A DNA stretch of 64,000 nt, from contig VNKQ01000003.1 of the NCBI GenBank assembly GCA_016508695.1, positions 1,922,001 through 1,986,000 of the forward strand, given 5' to 3'. Made by a program: the position numbers and the translations under genes. The DNA comes from Hyphodiscus hymeniophilus (taxonomy: Eukaryota > Ascomycota > Leotiomycetes > Helotiales > Hyphodiscaceae). Shown piece by piece: positions 11,831 through 24,221 of the stretch. The notes under the pieces were generated by a model. That model had not been told where the DNA came from. It saw nothing but the letters and a program-made list of their open reading frames with translations, and did no database searches. Position 1 is the stretch's first letter. Every line of letters begins with the position of its first letter.

Positions 11831-11880
11831 ATGGCATAAAATGGCATAAAATGGCATATTAGCATAGCATAGCATAGTAT
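11831..11880. repeat. short tandem repeats
   Basis: The decamer ATGGCATAAA is repeated about 2.6 times at 11831-11856, followed by three to four copies of AGCAT up to 11878. I see no function for them. Confidence 0.7.
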
Positions 11881-12475
11881 TCACGAATCACTAGTCACCA
11901 GTCTCTAGCCCATGTTTTTTCGATCGCCATCTCCTTTCTCTCCTCGTCTTCTCTTCCCTTCTCCTCTTGCCATAACCCATCTTCACATATCTTCGTCTTC
12001 CCATCTTTCCCATAAGACATCAACACAGAAGATCCTCCCTCCCAACATCCACCTTGGTGATTCGGATGATCTGTACCTGCGTTGGCGTATGACCTTGGGC
12101 ATCTCCTGTATGGACTCCTCGTCTGGGATCAACCAAGCGTTCTCTCCTCTCTGCGAGTAACACCACCGCTCCAGCTGCAAGTCTCCAGTCTGACCACGGG
12201 ACCTGCATGAGGAATCTCACGATAGGGCCATCTGGCATCAGTGCCCTCAGTAGCGTGGACAACGACTTGTCATAGCTCTCGGTAGGCGGTGAGTGTAGAT
12301 ACCTGGTGTACCTACCTAGCTACCTTACTAATAGTAGTTATTCCGTATGTGGAAAATAGAAACATCTCGGTTCAGGTACCGCCCCAAGCTTGATCCTCTT
12401 TATCCTCTTTATATTTTTACCAATTCACCTTCCTTTACATTTTGACTTGAAAACTGCTACGTCATCGTCATCGTC

Positions 12476-12560
12476 TCCTTCTTCCCTTCTTCCCTTCTTC
12501 CCTTCTCCCCTTCTCCCCTTCTATCCCCCTTTCCCCCCCTTTTCTCCTCTCCCGCTCCTC
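12476..12560 (+). repeat. pyrimidine-rich tract
   Basis: This is a nearly pure C/T tract built of imperfect CCCTTCTT and CCCCTTCT units. Such tracts often precede transcription starts in filamentous fungi, here on the plus strand where no coding gene follows. Confidence 0.6.
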
Positions 12561-14340
12561 CTCGACCATACAGTAAGAAGGTTCAAGACATGATACATAG
12601 GCCCGCCTAGCCTTTAGACCTCGACTTCTACCACCAAGGAACCCCTTCCATATTATCCTCTCGAGTCACAGATTTAATTTGTCCATCAAAAGAAGGGGAA
12701 GGGGGCGACAACTCTCCCAACACCAGTCTCGAGTCCAGCACATCATCCGATCTCCCGTCAGAAAAAACACTTGAGCCATGGAATCAAATGGTCGAGAGCG
12801 AACCCCAGGATATCTACTTCGACCTCAACATCCATGGGGTTTCCCTGAGCAATACATACACGCCATCCCACTCCCACTCTCCATCTTCCTATCATCCTAT
12901 TCTCCTATTCACCCGTTTACTTATCTTCCTATCCTCGTATATCTACCTATCCAGTCATCCACTTATCCACCCTCACCACTCACTCTCTTTCTCTCTCTCT
13001 CTCTCTTTCTCTCGCCTCCTGAAAAGCGGCAGAGCAACCCCTCTCTCAGCGCCACTGCGCCGCCCCAAAAGGCTTCATGCCGCCTATGGCCTCATGCTGT
13101 GGTCTATCGCTTTGCCATGACGAATCTCACTCCCAACCGTCCCATCCCCACCATCCGCCGAGAGTGCGCGAGTAAGATTAGAGTTTATGCATTCAATGCA
13201 CGAAATCTCAAGCACTTCTCCTTTATTACGCCATGTCAATGTCATCCTTACCCCTTCCCCTTCTTCCCCCCTTCGCCTTCCCCTTCCCTGCCCCTCTCAT
13301 CCCCTCTCTTACGAAGTTCGAAGCGAGCACAGAGGGGTAATTCCCATATTCCATCGCCAGATTCCGATCTCCACCATCGGGCATCCGCGAATCTGGACCC
13401 GATGTTTCCCCTCGAGATCTATTCTCGGATCTGCGTTCTTAGCTCTGAAGATCTGGAGACCGAGCCTCTGGGCCTCAGGGGCTTGGGCCGATTCAGCATT
13501 CCTTTGCAAGCCCAGACGTATGAGATTCCTTCGAAATTCGGGCTGCAGCTAAATCTCCTTGCCGAGTGTCCCCCATCATTCATTCAGTCATTATTCTTTC
13601 ATTCCTCGTTCGATTCTGCTTGTCGATCGAAACCCGAGCATTTTTAGAAACAGGACCGGATGCTTTTTGATAAGAAGATCCCATTTCTGACCCCTCCCTT
13701 TTTGGGCGGTACCGTTTGGACATCGACCGGAACGATGAAGAAACCCTAATATATAAGGCGTAGAATGATTTCCCTTCCCTTCTTAGTTTCCCAAGCTGGA
13801 GATCGGTGTTCTTCTTCCTAGACGGGAATCTCGGATGCTCGATCTTTCTAGTCATGACTCGACTTCCACATCTGTAGGAATGCGAGACGAATCGCACATA
13901 CTTTCTCGCGAGTGCGAGGCAGATATGACGAGCACCAAGCAGAGGTTCACTTTCCAGAGAAGCCGTCTTTTGAGAACCGTGAGACGAAGTCTATGCTCGA
14001 CTGGTTCGTTTTAATCATTACAGCTATCTACTATCACATGACAGGATCTACTCTGCCATGTGTATACGTGTATACGTGTATATTTACCGTACAAGGATTC
14101 TATCTGTATCGCTTCGTTAATCATCAAGTTCAACAATGCACACGCTTCCTGGTTATTTAAAAGGGCAACATCATTGCCACGAAAGTACGGAAGGGGGTTT
14201 TGGTCGTCGGGTTGCAACCGCCTTCCCTTGGATAACAGGGGGCCTCCCACTCCCGCAAGACCAAGTGGACTCGTCGTGGGAGGAACTCCCCTTCGCTCTT
14301 TCTTGCTACGTAATTCTCTGGCTCGAACTCATGACTCGAA

Positions 14341-16375
14341 TCATATCATCCCTGACAGGCCTTCCAAGGGGCTGATCGTCTTGCGCTGGTGAAGTCTTCC
14401 CGGTGTGGGAGTGTTCGATATCGACGCAGCCGGAGTCATCTGAGGCGTCATGGGAGTGTCTATCTTCGGTTTTGCCATCGTCGCCGCGCCCAGCGCGCGA
14501 GTATGGCTCGACTCGCGACGACGTTTGGGCGCATCCTTGATTTTCGGATGCGTATGGCACTACAGCACGTCAGCCAATCGGCCTTGAAAAACTTCGCGGG
14601 GAGCTGTTCGAAGGGGAAAGTCCTCGACGATGCAAGACTCGGGGGGTACTTACTTTGTAGGCGTGTCGGAACCATGTAGTACCTTTCTTCTTACTGCTCA
14701 CGAGGGCAACCCACTCGTTACACGACCCGCACAGACCCTCCCACACATCGGGATTACCATCCATCCGGCGCGTCTCCTGCGGCTCTTGGAAGGGACTACC
14801 CGTCGCGGCGCTGATGCCGTGCGTGAAGCTCTTGTCATACCAGAAGGCGCTGTTCTTCAGGACGAGCCAGCGGCCCGACTTACAGATCCCGCACCAGCCC
14901 TCGCGCTTATTGCCGTGGCCGCGCACCCATCGCGGGGTGTAAAGGTCGCCGTCGAAGCGGAGCTCCTGCTCGTGAGGGACGAGGTCCGGGTCGGACGGGG
15001 CCATGTCCTCGGCTGGTGGGGGGACTTGCTCCTCTTGGAGGGAGGCGTAGAGATCGGGTGGGTCGCTGAGATCCGTGTAATGGGAGTGTAAGGAGTGGGG
15101 GTCTGCGTTGCTCTGTAGCATGCGGAAGAGACCGTGGGAGAGAAGAGGTGGTGGGTTTTCGAACTGTTGTGGTTCGTTGAAGGTATGAGATGGTAGGAGT
15201 ATGGTGTTGCGGTGAAAACCTGTGTTGTTTGACAATAAGAAAGGATATTGTTGGGTTTGTAAATTGCTCATGTTCAAAGGAAGTTGAGCGTTCGGGAGAG
15301 TCGGAGACGAGTGTCTCGACGACATCCTTGGAGGATGAGGGGTGAAGGTCTCATGTCCTTGGTGATAAATAAATGGAGATGGCCGTCGATTCGGCAGTGG
15401 TGCGTATGATCCTGTGGACCATCTTTTGCTTCGGCTGCTGTCCATGTTGTATGGTGCTGAGCGCATGCTTGGCCTCGGTGAAGGGGAAGCCCGACCTCTA
15501 CTCTGGGTTCGAACGAGTTCAGAGCGATTCTGGGGTGTCATTCTCGGGGATGCCACTGGTGATAATTGAGTCGAAGACATGAGGGAGTTGCGGTTTGAAG
15601 GCGGAGGGTAGTCGGAACTAAACGATGGCGCTTCCGACAAAGTTGTAGAGAAGTCCTCATACGACGGCATTTCCGAAAGGGCGCCTGAAGTCGACATCGT
15701 GAATGAAGAGCCAGACATACGTCGAGAACTGTAAGATCGATCCATCCTCAGAGGGTCACTGTCCATTCCTGGCCCAGTGTATCTCAAGTCGAGGATAGGA
15801 ACAGCCTCATCATTCGTATATGGTTGGCCCATATTCATGTCCGTGTCTAGGCCCTGCAAGTCTATGCCCTCATCACACGGTTTTGCGTTCCAGTTGTCTG
15901 GGTAGTAGTTAGTCAAAGCCCTCTTCATAGCTTGTACCAAGAGACTCACGTTCTCCCACAGATGGAGGGTAGAAGTCTTGGTTAACTGCATATGTCTGAG
16001 GCAGTCCGTCATGATGTAGAGGTTGCATAGGCATTGTTGACGAATCCCATGCAGGTAAGGACGTGTACTCCTCCGGCATGCAATATGAAAATCCGGTCTC
16101 GTGAATCGTTGCCGGCCTAGGCCTTTTTATCGGTTGAGGTGTTGGCGAAGACCACATCCCCAGTCCAACAGGTTCGGCCTTCATCGACATCTCATTTGCG
16201 TTCATGCTGACGGGAGGGGCTGCAAATGATCGCGGAGGGTAGTCTCTCCTGAACTTGTTGTTGGGATTGAATGTAAAGGAGGGTGTTGATATCTGATGGC
16301 GGCTGATGTCGAGTGTAAGTAAGGACAGTTTGGAAGGACAATGAGTGCTCACAGTTGGGCCTGGCTGAGATCCAT
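14341..16375 (-). CDS. transcription regulator with Rua1-type C-terminal zinc domain
   Basis: Exons are 16375-16353, 16302-15950, 15897-14654 and 14559-14341, giving 612 residues. The N-terminus is MDLSQAQLRHQ; the start is supported because the 50-nt first intron keeps the frame. Residues up to about 440 are disordered, rich in Ser, Pro and Asn. The C-terminal domain, about 440-552, contains GWCGICKSGRWLVLKNSAFW, DKSFTHGISAATGSPF, VWEGLCGSCNEWVAL and WFRHAYKCHTHPK, with a Cys/His set likely to bind zinc. It matches the domain named after Ustilago Rua1, activator of the ustilagic-acid glycolipid genes. Ascomycete targets are unknown to me. The last intron lies just before the CHTH motif. Very long non-coding flanks on both sides fit a heavily regulated regulator gene. 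Confidence 0.85.
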
Positions 16376-19148
16376 ATCGAATGATTGTTCAGGTCTATCG
16401 ATTAGAAACCAGGAACAGATCTGTCATGCATTTTCGTTAGCTTGGACAGTCTTTATCGAGAGTTCTGGAAACAAGATACTGGATTCTCCACCCACTTGAC
16501 TGGGGGTCAGGAGTATAATTGCCCAATGCCAGATAATATGGACGTATTACGTACCAAGTGTCGATTTAGATCGGAGTCAGTTGTGCGCGCTCCTCGGGAA
16601 GATGTAAGGAATGCGTAGAATTTCACGACGCAATCCCGGCAAGATTGAAATTGGACAGCGATGCCTCGCGATGAGGGCGTGGGTGGGAATTACTAGATGA
16701 GTATGTGGCCGGTCGGCGCGGAAATGAGTGTGGTGAGTTGTGCTATGCAAAGTGTATAGAAACAAACTCTTATGGGATGTGCGCGGCCTGGCTTGAAGTA
16801 GATGAGAGGTCCAGCTCCCAGTATATAGAGCATAGAGTTGAGAAATTGAAAGAAGGGCAAAGGAGTGACTGGATGAACAGAATAGGAAGACTTGCGATTG
16901 GGACGACGCGAAAAGGGTGGAAGAGGGGCGGTGCAGGACCCTGGGTATATGAGAAGAAATACAAGTGTAGAAAGGTAGTCGAGTCGAGGGAGGGCCTGCA
17001 TAGAACGGATCCAATTGGGGCCCTGTCCGGGAGTCGGGATACGGTTCAACAACCCATGCCGGGTGTCCCTGATACAACTTACAGTCCAAGCCTGACCTCC
17101 CAAACTCTATGGAGTACATACCATGAGGCACGGAGTATGTCGTGAGGTGAGGTCAATAACGACGCTTGGGCTGGGGCTCTTGGCAGCCCATGGTCCTTTT
17201 GCAGCCAAGAGTCTCACTGAGTGAATTGGTGTCGGAATGTGAGGGGCCGCCAGGGTTCCAAGTTCGATGTGCTTTCTTGGTGGAGGTCTGGATGAGTAGG
17301 TAAGGTACCTCCATACGAGGGTGTTGGTTGCTGAAGATCGGAAGAGTGGGCACTGAGCAGTCTACGGAGTCTAGAAGGGGGTGGCTTGTCACGTCTCAAC
17401 ATGACGCCAGCGTCGCCAACTCATGATGAAGCGCCTTACCTGGGGCAAGTTGGGCTTAGAAGAGCAGGCTGAGATTGTATATGGTGCCAGTTGGAACTTG
17501 GCCCACCAGTCTCTTGGACGCCGGAAACAAGAAGTCTTAGAAGTGGCAACCTCCGCTTGGGTCCTCGGATAATCTCAAGGGGTCGTCTTGTAACAGATGT
17601 GGACTTACAGTTCTTGCAAATAAGCAGAGCCTGAATTCAGCCGTGGCCAATGATGGTCATACGTCTGACCGTCTTGAGGGCTTCCTCACTTCTTCGACGC
17701 CAACCAGCGCAAGATCCAGGGCTGTGTTTGGTCGCAGAGATCTGGGTCGTGTTTGAGGATCTCCCACATCATTCAAGGATCCGGCCCGATGGTTGCGGAT
17801 GTACAGTACAGTATCGCATATCAGCCATGTTATAGAAGATAGGTACTGGTGGTAGAAGATGATAGAGAAGCTGAAGCCAGAAGGTCGCGTCGATGAGCAC
17901 TTGAAATGTTCATTCGCGAGTCCAGAAGGCCGTTAGCTTTTCGTCAGGAATATTCTTGATGGTGACTTCTGGGATGCTGCTGATTGGGAATCCGGTGGGA
18001 AGGGTTTCAAGATGGGTGGGACGTCGTCTGAGTTCCGCTGCCATTCGTCACGAGGGCAGGGAAGAGACGCTCTAAGCGAGGAGTGAGATGTTTCAGGCGT
18101 GTACTTTGAAACGATGCGCCCGAGGGATCGTTCTAAGCGAGCACTTCACTTGGGTGCTACATCAGGTTAGATCCGTATATTTTGGTGACTTTCTTCTTGA
18201 ATCTCTTCTTCTTTCTGCCACCCCCAAACCGCCAGGAGGATCGACTAACTCGAAGTGTCGAGAGGTACTCTGGAGTCTGGAGCCCTTTTCAGTCAAATGG
18301 CCTGATCTCACCGCAACTGATACAGTGATACCGCAGTCAGTGCGTTCGGATAGATAATACGTCTTCACCATCGTAAACGGCGGGAGATCATCCAAACAGC
18401 CCGTCACCTCTCACCAGGTTCTTCTTCTTCTTCTTCATCAGACCCTCATCCATTTACGGCAGCGATGCCATCCGGAATTTTCTCATTCCTCGCCGAGGAG
18501 TTCGGCCCGTCCAAGGTCGGAAGATGCCAAAACAGTTCCCTGGCTCATGATACTCGAGGTGGAACTTGGAAAGACGTAATTAGCACGGAACAACTTTTGT
18601 TTCTAGCTTTCCTCTACCAACTCTGAGGCCAGGCTGAGGGGCATGCTGACCCTGTCAAGCCTTACCAATACCTGGTTCCTGCAGTCCTGGCGAGATTGCG
18701 GGGGATATCGGGGCTTGCAAGGAAACTTGAATAAAACCATGATTGCATGACATTCTCTAGTGAATCAGGTCGCTACTATTGCCGATATAGATGGTCACTG
18801 TCAATAAAACTGCTCATATAAGCATCACGCTACCAATAAGGATGTTTTTGACTGATCCAACACGTAAATTTGAAGCACGTTTTGCGTACTCCCCTCGGCC
18901 GCTTGTCCCCTTTCCTATCTTTTCGTCTGTACTTTTTGCACATAACGCCACGGGCCCCTCAAGACTATATGCGATAATTCGGAAGAAACTTCCAAGCCTC
19001 TGCCGTGTGTTTCTATATATCGTAGACCCCCGAGTGAACCGAGTCTATTTTGAGCTTCCAACGCACGAAAGATCTCTTGCTGATAGAGCTAACCCTTGCA
19101 AGATCCTTGAAGGCAATCGATAGTTGAAGATTCAAAGGAAACATTTCA
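16376..19148. other. long non-coding region upstream of the Rua1-domain gene
   Basis: This 2.8-kb stretch has no supported gene. It should hold the promoter and leader of the Rua1-domain gene and, at the far end, the 3' flank of the proline-rich gene. A CTT repeat lies at about 18419-18436. The minus-strand frame 17131-16577 has no protein-like conservation and is rejected. Confidence 0.4.
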
Positions 19149-19913
19149 TCATTCCTTGTTAATCCTCCGCCAGATCTCCTTTTCAGTCTCCGACAATTTG
19201 TTCCCGGCTGTCGTGGCCCACACTTTAGCCGTATTCCACATGCTTTCTGTATCGAGACCGGTACTTTTCTCGGAGCTTCCATATCCTCCTAATCCTCCTA
19301 GTCCTCCCAACCCCTCTGAGCTGTCATTGGCGGCATCTTGGGCGCGTCTTTGCTCGCTTGAGAGTTCCGAGGCGTACGAGTCCTGTTGATATCCCGGAGG
19401 ATGTTCTAGACTTCGTCGAGCCGTGCCATACTCAGCAGTGATGGGTGTGGGGTATGCTGAGGAAGCGGTGGTTGTAGTGCTCGTCGATGAGGTTGGAGGC
19501 TGACTTCCAAATGCAGAGGTCGGTGGGGGAATCGCCATCTGCGGGGGATAATATTGAGGCATTGGAGCTTCACTGGGAAGATGGTAGGTCTCTCCCGCCT
19601 TTGGTGGAGGAGGTATGTTGCTTGAGGTTGATGGAACAGAACCTGGCTGTGGCAGGGGTGGACCCTCAAAGTTAGTCTTCGTCGTGGGAGTCGGTTGTAC
19701 AGGCGCGTATCTTTTTGGTGTTCCAGTAGGAGCAGGTGCAGCGGCCCCAGGTCGAGCAGCAGGATAGGAAGATAGAGAAGCTGTTGCAGTCGGAGAAGCG
19801 TTATTTGTGGCTGAAGTTGTTGTCTCCGTTTCTGGTACCGCCGTTTGTGGAGACGTGCCAGAGGCCTTTGAGGCGTTGATCGGGCTAGCAGAATAGATTG
19901 GTATTCCCGCCAT
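19149..19913 (-). CDS. proline/serine/threonine-rich fungal protein of unknown function
   Basis: A single exon encodes 254 residues. The start MAGIPIYSASPINASKASG is preceded by ordinary leader sequence. The middle is low-complexity: PAARPGAAAPAP, PPPPKAGETYHLPSEAP and STSTTTTASS. A glycine repeat (LGGLGGLGGYG) follows, and the protein ends in a probable amphipathic helix (WNTAKVWATTAGNKLSETEK). The conserved-looking ends around a disordered middle resemble short fungal proteins annotated only as hypothetical, and I assign no function. No signal peptide or membrane segment is visible. Confidence 0.75.
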   Translation of the reverse strand: MAGIPIYSASPINASKASGTSPQTAVPETETTTSATNNASPTATASLSSYPAARPGAAAPAPTGTPKRYAPVQPTPTTKTNFEGPPLPQPGSVPSTSSNIPPPPKAGETYHLPSEAPMPQYYPPQMAIPPPTSAFGSQPPTSSTSTTTTASSAYPTPITAEYGTARRSLEHPPGYQQDSYASELSSEQRRAQDAANDSSEGLGGLGGLGGYGSSEKSTGLDTESMWNTAKVWATTAGNKLSETEKEIWRRINKE

Positions 19914-20457
19914 GATGGGTAGTCTCCTATTCCTGGAGTGATTGGGTGGAGAGTTTGTAGATAGAATGGGGTTGTCGACTGCTGGTTGACTTAAGGGACT
20001 CGAAGATTGTGAGGTGTGAAGACCAGGAAGTCAAGGGATATAGTGAGCAATGACCTGAACTTCCGGTGATTCACAGATGAAAGGAATGTGATTCCACTTA
20101 CAAACACATTTCCTGTGTTCATTAAGAACGTGGCTTCCTTGTCAGCCTTGTCAGGCAAAAAGTACGTCATTGAAGCATCACGTGCTCGCATTAAATCGAT
20201 AGCCTGAAGTGGAAAACCTTTGCCTGCAGGATAATTGCTCTTTGAAAACAAAGCTGTATGCATTTCTAACGCAATATCCATATGGAATACTAAGATTGCG
20301 CTGCCTGGTTGAAATGCATCGAACAATCAAGTGGGGTATTCTCCAAACGCCAATCTATGCTTTCTCTCTTACGCCATGAACAAAACCAGCATGTCCACAA
20401 GCGTCATTCCCATGAACCCTCTTTCCCCATTCGAGAAGTTTCTCGATTTTAGCCATC
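19914..20457. other. intergenic
   Basis: This region lies between two minus-strand genes: 3' flank of SEA4 and promoter of the proline-rich gene. An open frame at 20326-19991 on the minus strand has no recognisable domain and may be part of the leader. A consensus-like GTAAG donor near 20100 hints at a 5'-UTR intron. Confidence 0.35.
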
Positions 20458-23400
20458 CTATTTCATACCTTGTTGTTGGCCAGGCTTCTCATTGCACTGG
20501 CATCGACACTCCGGAACCGGACATTCAACATGTCTACTGAACCAAGCAACCGAGTGATCCATGTGGGTGACATGCTTGCACTTGAGGCAGAAAGTCGGAA
20601 AGTTAGCCATTCTCCGAATAGCAGGATCGTTCGATAGCTCAGGCCGATCAGAGCGAGGCACTCCGACAATCTCCATGCACACAGCACATCGGCCTAGGTG
20701 TGAGCCGCATTTAGGACAGCAAAGCCCGGCATTTATACCCGTAGCAATGAGAGGATTCCGGTTGTCAACGGTGGCTGATGAGGAGCCTGGTGCGGATGTT
20801 GGTGGAGCTCCGGAATTGGAGAGATCATTTGCGGTCTGAGCATCGCAATTCAAGCAGCGGATTGTGATCTGGCGTGGTGGAGGTTTGATGACTGGAGTAC
20901 CGTCGCGCATACGGCTCTTGACTGTCGACTGCTGCTCGAACTTGACACGTAGAATATATCTCTTGTGCCGTTGTAGGAAGTCCTTGTAATTGGTACGCCA
21001 TGCCTCGCAGCGGACATCGCTAATGTATCTTGGGTAGCAGAATGACATGATAAGAATCGGAGTCTGATAGTCAAGGAACTTCCCGATGTATTTGGCGAAA
21101 ATATCAACCATGTGGTCGGTTATGCCAGCCAAGACAATGCCTTCTATATCTCCGGTACGAATTGCTTCATTCATTTGATTTGTAAGCCAGTTTGTAAGTT
21201 GATCGTCTGAAAAGTACCGAAGGGCAACACCGACACGGTCACGCAAAGGCAAGCCAGCTTCGTCAGCGATAGCTGACCAGTTTCCAGTCGTGATATAGCC
21301 ATATATTGCGCGCAGATATGCGTCTTCGGCCATTTGGGGATGGTTTTCGAGTGCTTCGTTCCATTGTTTGATGTCCACATCGAGGGGTGCATTGCTCTTG
21401 AGCTTGATGTCAAGTGCCATGGCCACGAATAGCAGATCAATACCCGCGCGTCTCAAAATATCAACAGCACGCTCAGGGACACCTTCGAAAAGTGCCCATG
21501 CAGCAGCAATTGTATATCTGCCCTGCTTCTCCAAAGCCTTCAAGTCATGATCCAGATCAGAGGAGGATTTTATGAAGCCACAGATTGCTAGGCAGAGTTG
21601 TCGATGTTGAGGCTTGGATGTTCTGACACCATCAAAATCCGAACGCCCTGCTTTCTTGTTGATGCTGGCAATAAGCTGTTCCCACTGCGTTGCATTAGGG
21701 ATGATGGTACTATCAATCAGACGAGATTTAGACTTTTCGCCTATTGAAGATTAGTACTGCAGAAGAAAGCGAGGAAGCTCGTACCAAGCAAATCCATCCA
21801 GACTGTGTAAACACCCATATAACTGAGATCGAGGCTTCCAGAAACCATTCCATCAGCAGCGGCGGCTTCTTCGGCCCCTAAATCGCCGTCAGTAGATTCT
21901 CCTGCAATGGATCAGGTTACTGGCCTTTGACCCACTCCCAAACGTCTTGCAACCACAAGTCACCCTTGATGACGGATTTGTTTACCTCGCAGTTGAACAA
22001 ATAGCCGTCATTAGCACGTTGGAGCATAACATGATCAAGCAATTCTCCTTTTGACTTTGTCAATGTAGAGTCCAAACAGACGGTGTAATGAGCCTTATCA
22101 TGCTGCTCTTGATGAGAGAGAATTTTCTTCGAAGTCGTTGGTTCGGTTTCCACACTTCGCGTCTCCAGTTTCAGGTTGTCGAAACCTTCACTAAGCGATT
22201 CCTCAGAACGACTGATACTACTTGGTTCTTGACCCATTTTTGGCTTGTTTCTAGTAAGTAAATTGATGACAGGATTGTCTACCGATTGCAAATCTTGTTG
22301 TACTGTAGAACTCAGCAGTTGTTGCGTGGCAACCGAAGTGAATTTGTCGGGCCCAAAAATGGGGATCTGAGCTTTGGCGGCAGATGCATATAACGGACCA
22401 AGAACTTTGTCTCGTTCACTTGGATCCGAAAATTTCATCAAGTTCAAATACGGATCTTCAACTATAGGCTTGTCAGCACTTTGTCAGAAGCATGTCGTGT
22501 TGGTGTTGTGCTCACGTCGTTTGGGTGGCTTCCAAGGAATCAATTGCGATAGTTGCCCTGCTGTGGCATCTGGTGTCGACATGATCTCAATCTCTCCATT
22601 CACTCTCAAAGCAACGACGCGTGCGGGAAGCTCATTGGTACCGAGGGTGAGCCAATCAAAGGAAACTATTCGATCTTCGACCTTCTTCTTGTGATCAGGA
22701 TCGAAATATGGGTACTCAAGGTCATACGATCTCTTAACCTCTAATAACTCTGGGCTGTCTCGTACATCGTTAGAGGACTGAGGTTCCACGTACTCCTTAT
22801 TCGTCTGGAGAACTTGAAGCTGGCCAGCACTGGATAGAATTCCCAGAGCACCGCGTTGATCGCGACAGTAACGGAGCTGTTTAATAAAGACATTCTTCTG
22901 AGTTTGAATGACTTGGTCCAACTTGAGAACCCCACCCCAGGGTAGTTCTTCCTGGTCAACAGATTCCAAGTACATTGCCGATGCTGAAGAACGACTTGTT
23001 ACGCGGCGATCCCAGACCATGAGCCCAGGGTGGTCTAAGGATGAGGAGGCAAAGTAGTTCGGGTCAGCGTAATCGATGGCGAGGTTATTATTACATCGAG
23101 TCTGAAACGTTACAACAGCTGAGCTAGGATCTAAAGTCGTGTCAATGTCTGGCGCGAATGACAGTAAAACGGAGAGCTACCTCTGAGGTCATGGATCTTA
23201 ACACTCTGGTTCTTGACTCCGACAACAAGGGTCTGCGGTTGGTCCTCGAAGAATCTAACGCTCGTGATGGATAGACTGGCCTCCAGTTTCTTCGGATCCA
23301 AAGTCACAGCTGGAACATTCCAGCCTGGCTGCTTGGGATCCCATCCTTCCAATCGCTGGTTTACATCCCATATCTGTAAGCAAGAATCGTTTCGAACTCT

Positions 23401-24094
23401 GTCAAGGCCAACGGCAAGAAGTCCAGTGGTGTTGAAAGCAACTGACTGGCAAAGCCTTTGTAATTTCAAGGGCAGAGTGATATATGAGTTGGAATCGTCG
23501 TCTACGCGTAACAGATGAACCTCGCCATGAGATGTACCTATTGCCACAAGTCCTGGAATAGTAGGTGACCAGTCATATGTAGCCAGATGGGGAAAATCAT
23601 GGAATCTGGAGACATTCTGGTACTCGAATCGACCAGGATTGGCGTGTCCCTTAGGTTCATAGATTTGCAAGACCCGTTGGTTGAGGTTAAAGGTCAAGAA
23701 TTCGTCTCTTGTGGGATTGGGAGACCACCGAACAATTCCCTCGTTTCGATCCATCATCCAACGGTCAAGTTCTCTATGATGGTAGTCGTTCTCATTGAGC
23801 TCAGGATCGAAGCCTAAGAACAGGCTTTGGAGGCCCTGTCGACGTTTTCGTCCGGACGGTCTACAGATCAGATGATATGATTAGTAGAGTACATTGTGGA
23901 GTGTCCAGTGCGGTCCGACAGTCATTTCCAATTGGAGTTTCTAGCTGGGAAGGAGACCGAATGTTCGCTTTGCGCTACACCACGAATGGAATTCCTCCAA
24001 TTGCGTTTCTGATGAGAGCCTTAGTAACTGAGAGGAAGAGAACTCACGGATTAGGCTTCTCCATTTCGGCTAGTGTATCGGAGGACGGAGGCAT
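20458..24094 (-). CDS. SEA4: SEA complex subunit Sea4 / MIOS (GATOR2/SEACAT)
   Basis: Sea4/MIOS is a scaffold subunit of SEACAT (GATOR2), which relays amino-acid status to TORC1 at the vacuole. Exons are 24094-24048, 23860-23181, 23130-22516, 22461-21925, 21877-21785 and 21740-20458, giving 1084 residues (yeast Sea4 is about 1040). The N-terminal half is a WD40 propeller: IVRWSPNPTRDEFLTFN, YDWSPTIPGLVAIGTSHGEV, FNTTGLLAVGLDRVRND, LQIWDV and VKIHDLRG. A helical alpha-solenoid follows. The C-terminus is the RING/zinc-ribbon: CLNCDAQ, CCPKCGSHLGRCAVCMEIVG, FCLKCKHVTHMDHSVAWF and CPVPECRCQC. Intron 4 (21924-21878) fits only as a GC-AG intron. Intron 1 (187 nt) is unusually long and could hide a small exon. 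The gene is divergent from EFG1. Confidence 0.92.
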
Positions 24095-24221
24095 TTGGCC
24101 GAGTCCCCGAGCGTCTTGTCTTGGCAGCAGGTCGAGCAGGTCTTTGCAGAAGCCCAAGAAAATAAATTCAGGTTCACGAACAGTTTAGGTCAACCCCAAC
24201 ACAACTTCGCACAAAGGTGAC
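24095..24221. promoter_or_regulatory. 127-bp bidirectional promoter, SEA4 / EFG1
   Basis: Only 127 bases separate the two divergent start codons, so both genes must share regulatory sequence. The segment contains CCCCAACACAACTT near 24194, typical leader composition for EFG1. I recognise no specific factor site. Confidence 0.6.

Larger units (their letters stand above)
10667..14340. other. long non-coding region between two regulator genes
   Basis: This 3.7-kb stretch has no convincing gene. On the minus strand its right-hand part is the 3' flank of the Rua1-domain gene, and its left part would be the PHD-gene promoter and leader. The GA tract near 11684-11702 reads as CT on that strand, as expected there. 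Opposite polarity is seen at about 12470-13320, where the plus strand is strongly CT-rich, as in a plus-strand promoter. The open frame 12778-13647 inside it is low-complexity and probably spurious. Short tandem repeats occur at 11831-11880. Confidence 0.4.

Noticed and set aside
12778..13647. Plus-strand open frame of 289 codons
   Set aside because: It consists largely of C/T-rich low-complexity translation (Pro/Ser/Leu) with no conserved-looking block.
16577..17131. Minus-strand open frame of 184 codons upstream of the Rua1-domain gene
   Set aside because: Composition is biased and no domain or spliced extension is visible. More likely leader sequence.
19991..20326. Minus-strand frame of 111 codons between SEA4 and the proline-rich gene
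   Set aside because: No recognisable motif. It sits where a leader with a UTR intron is expected.
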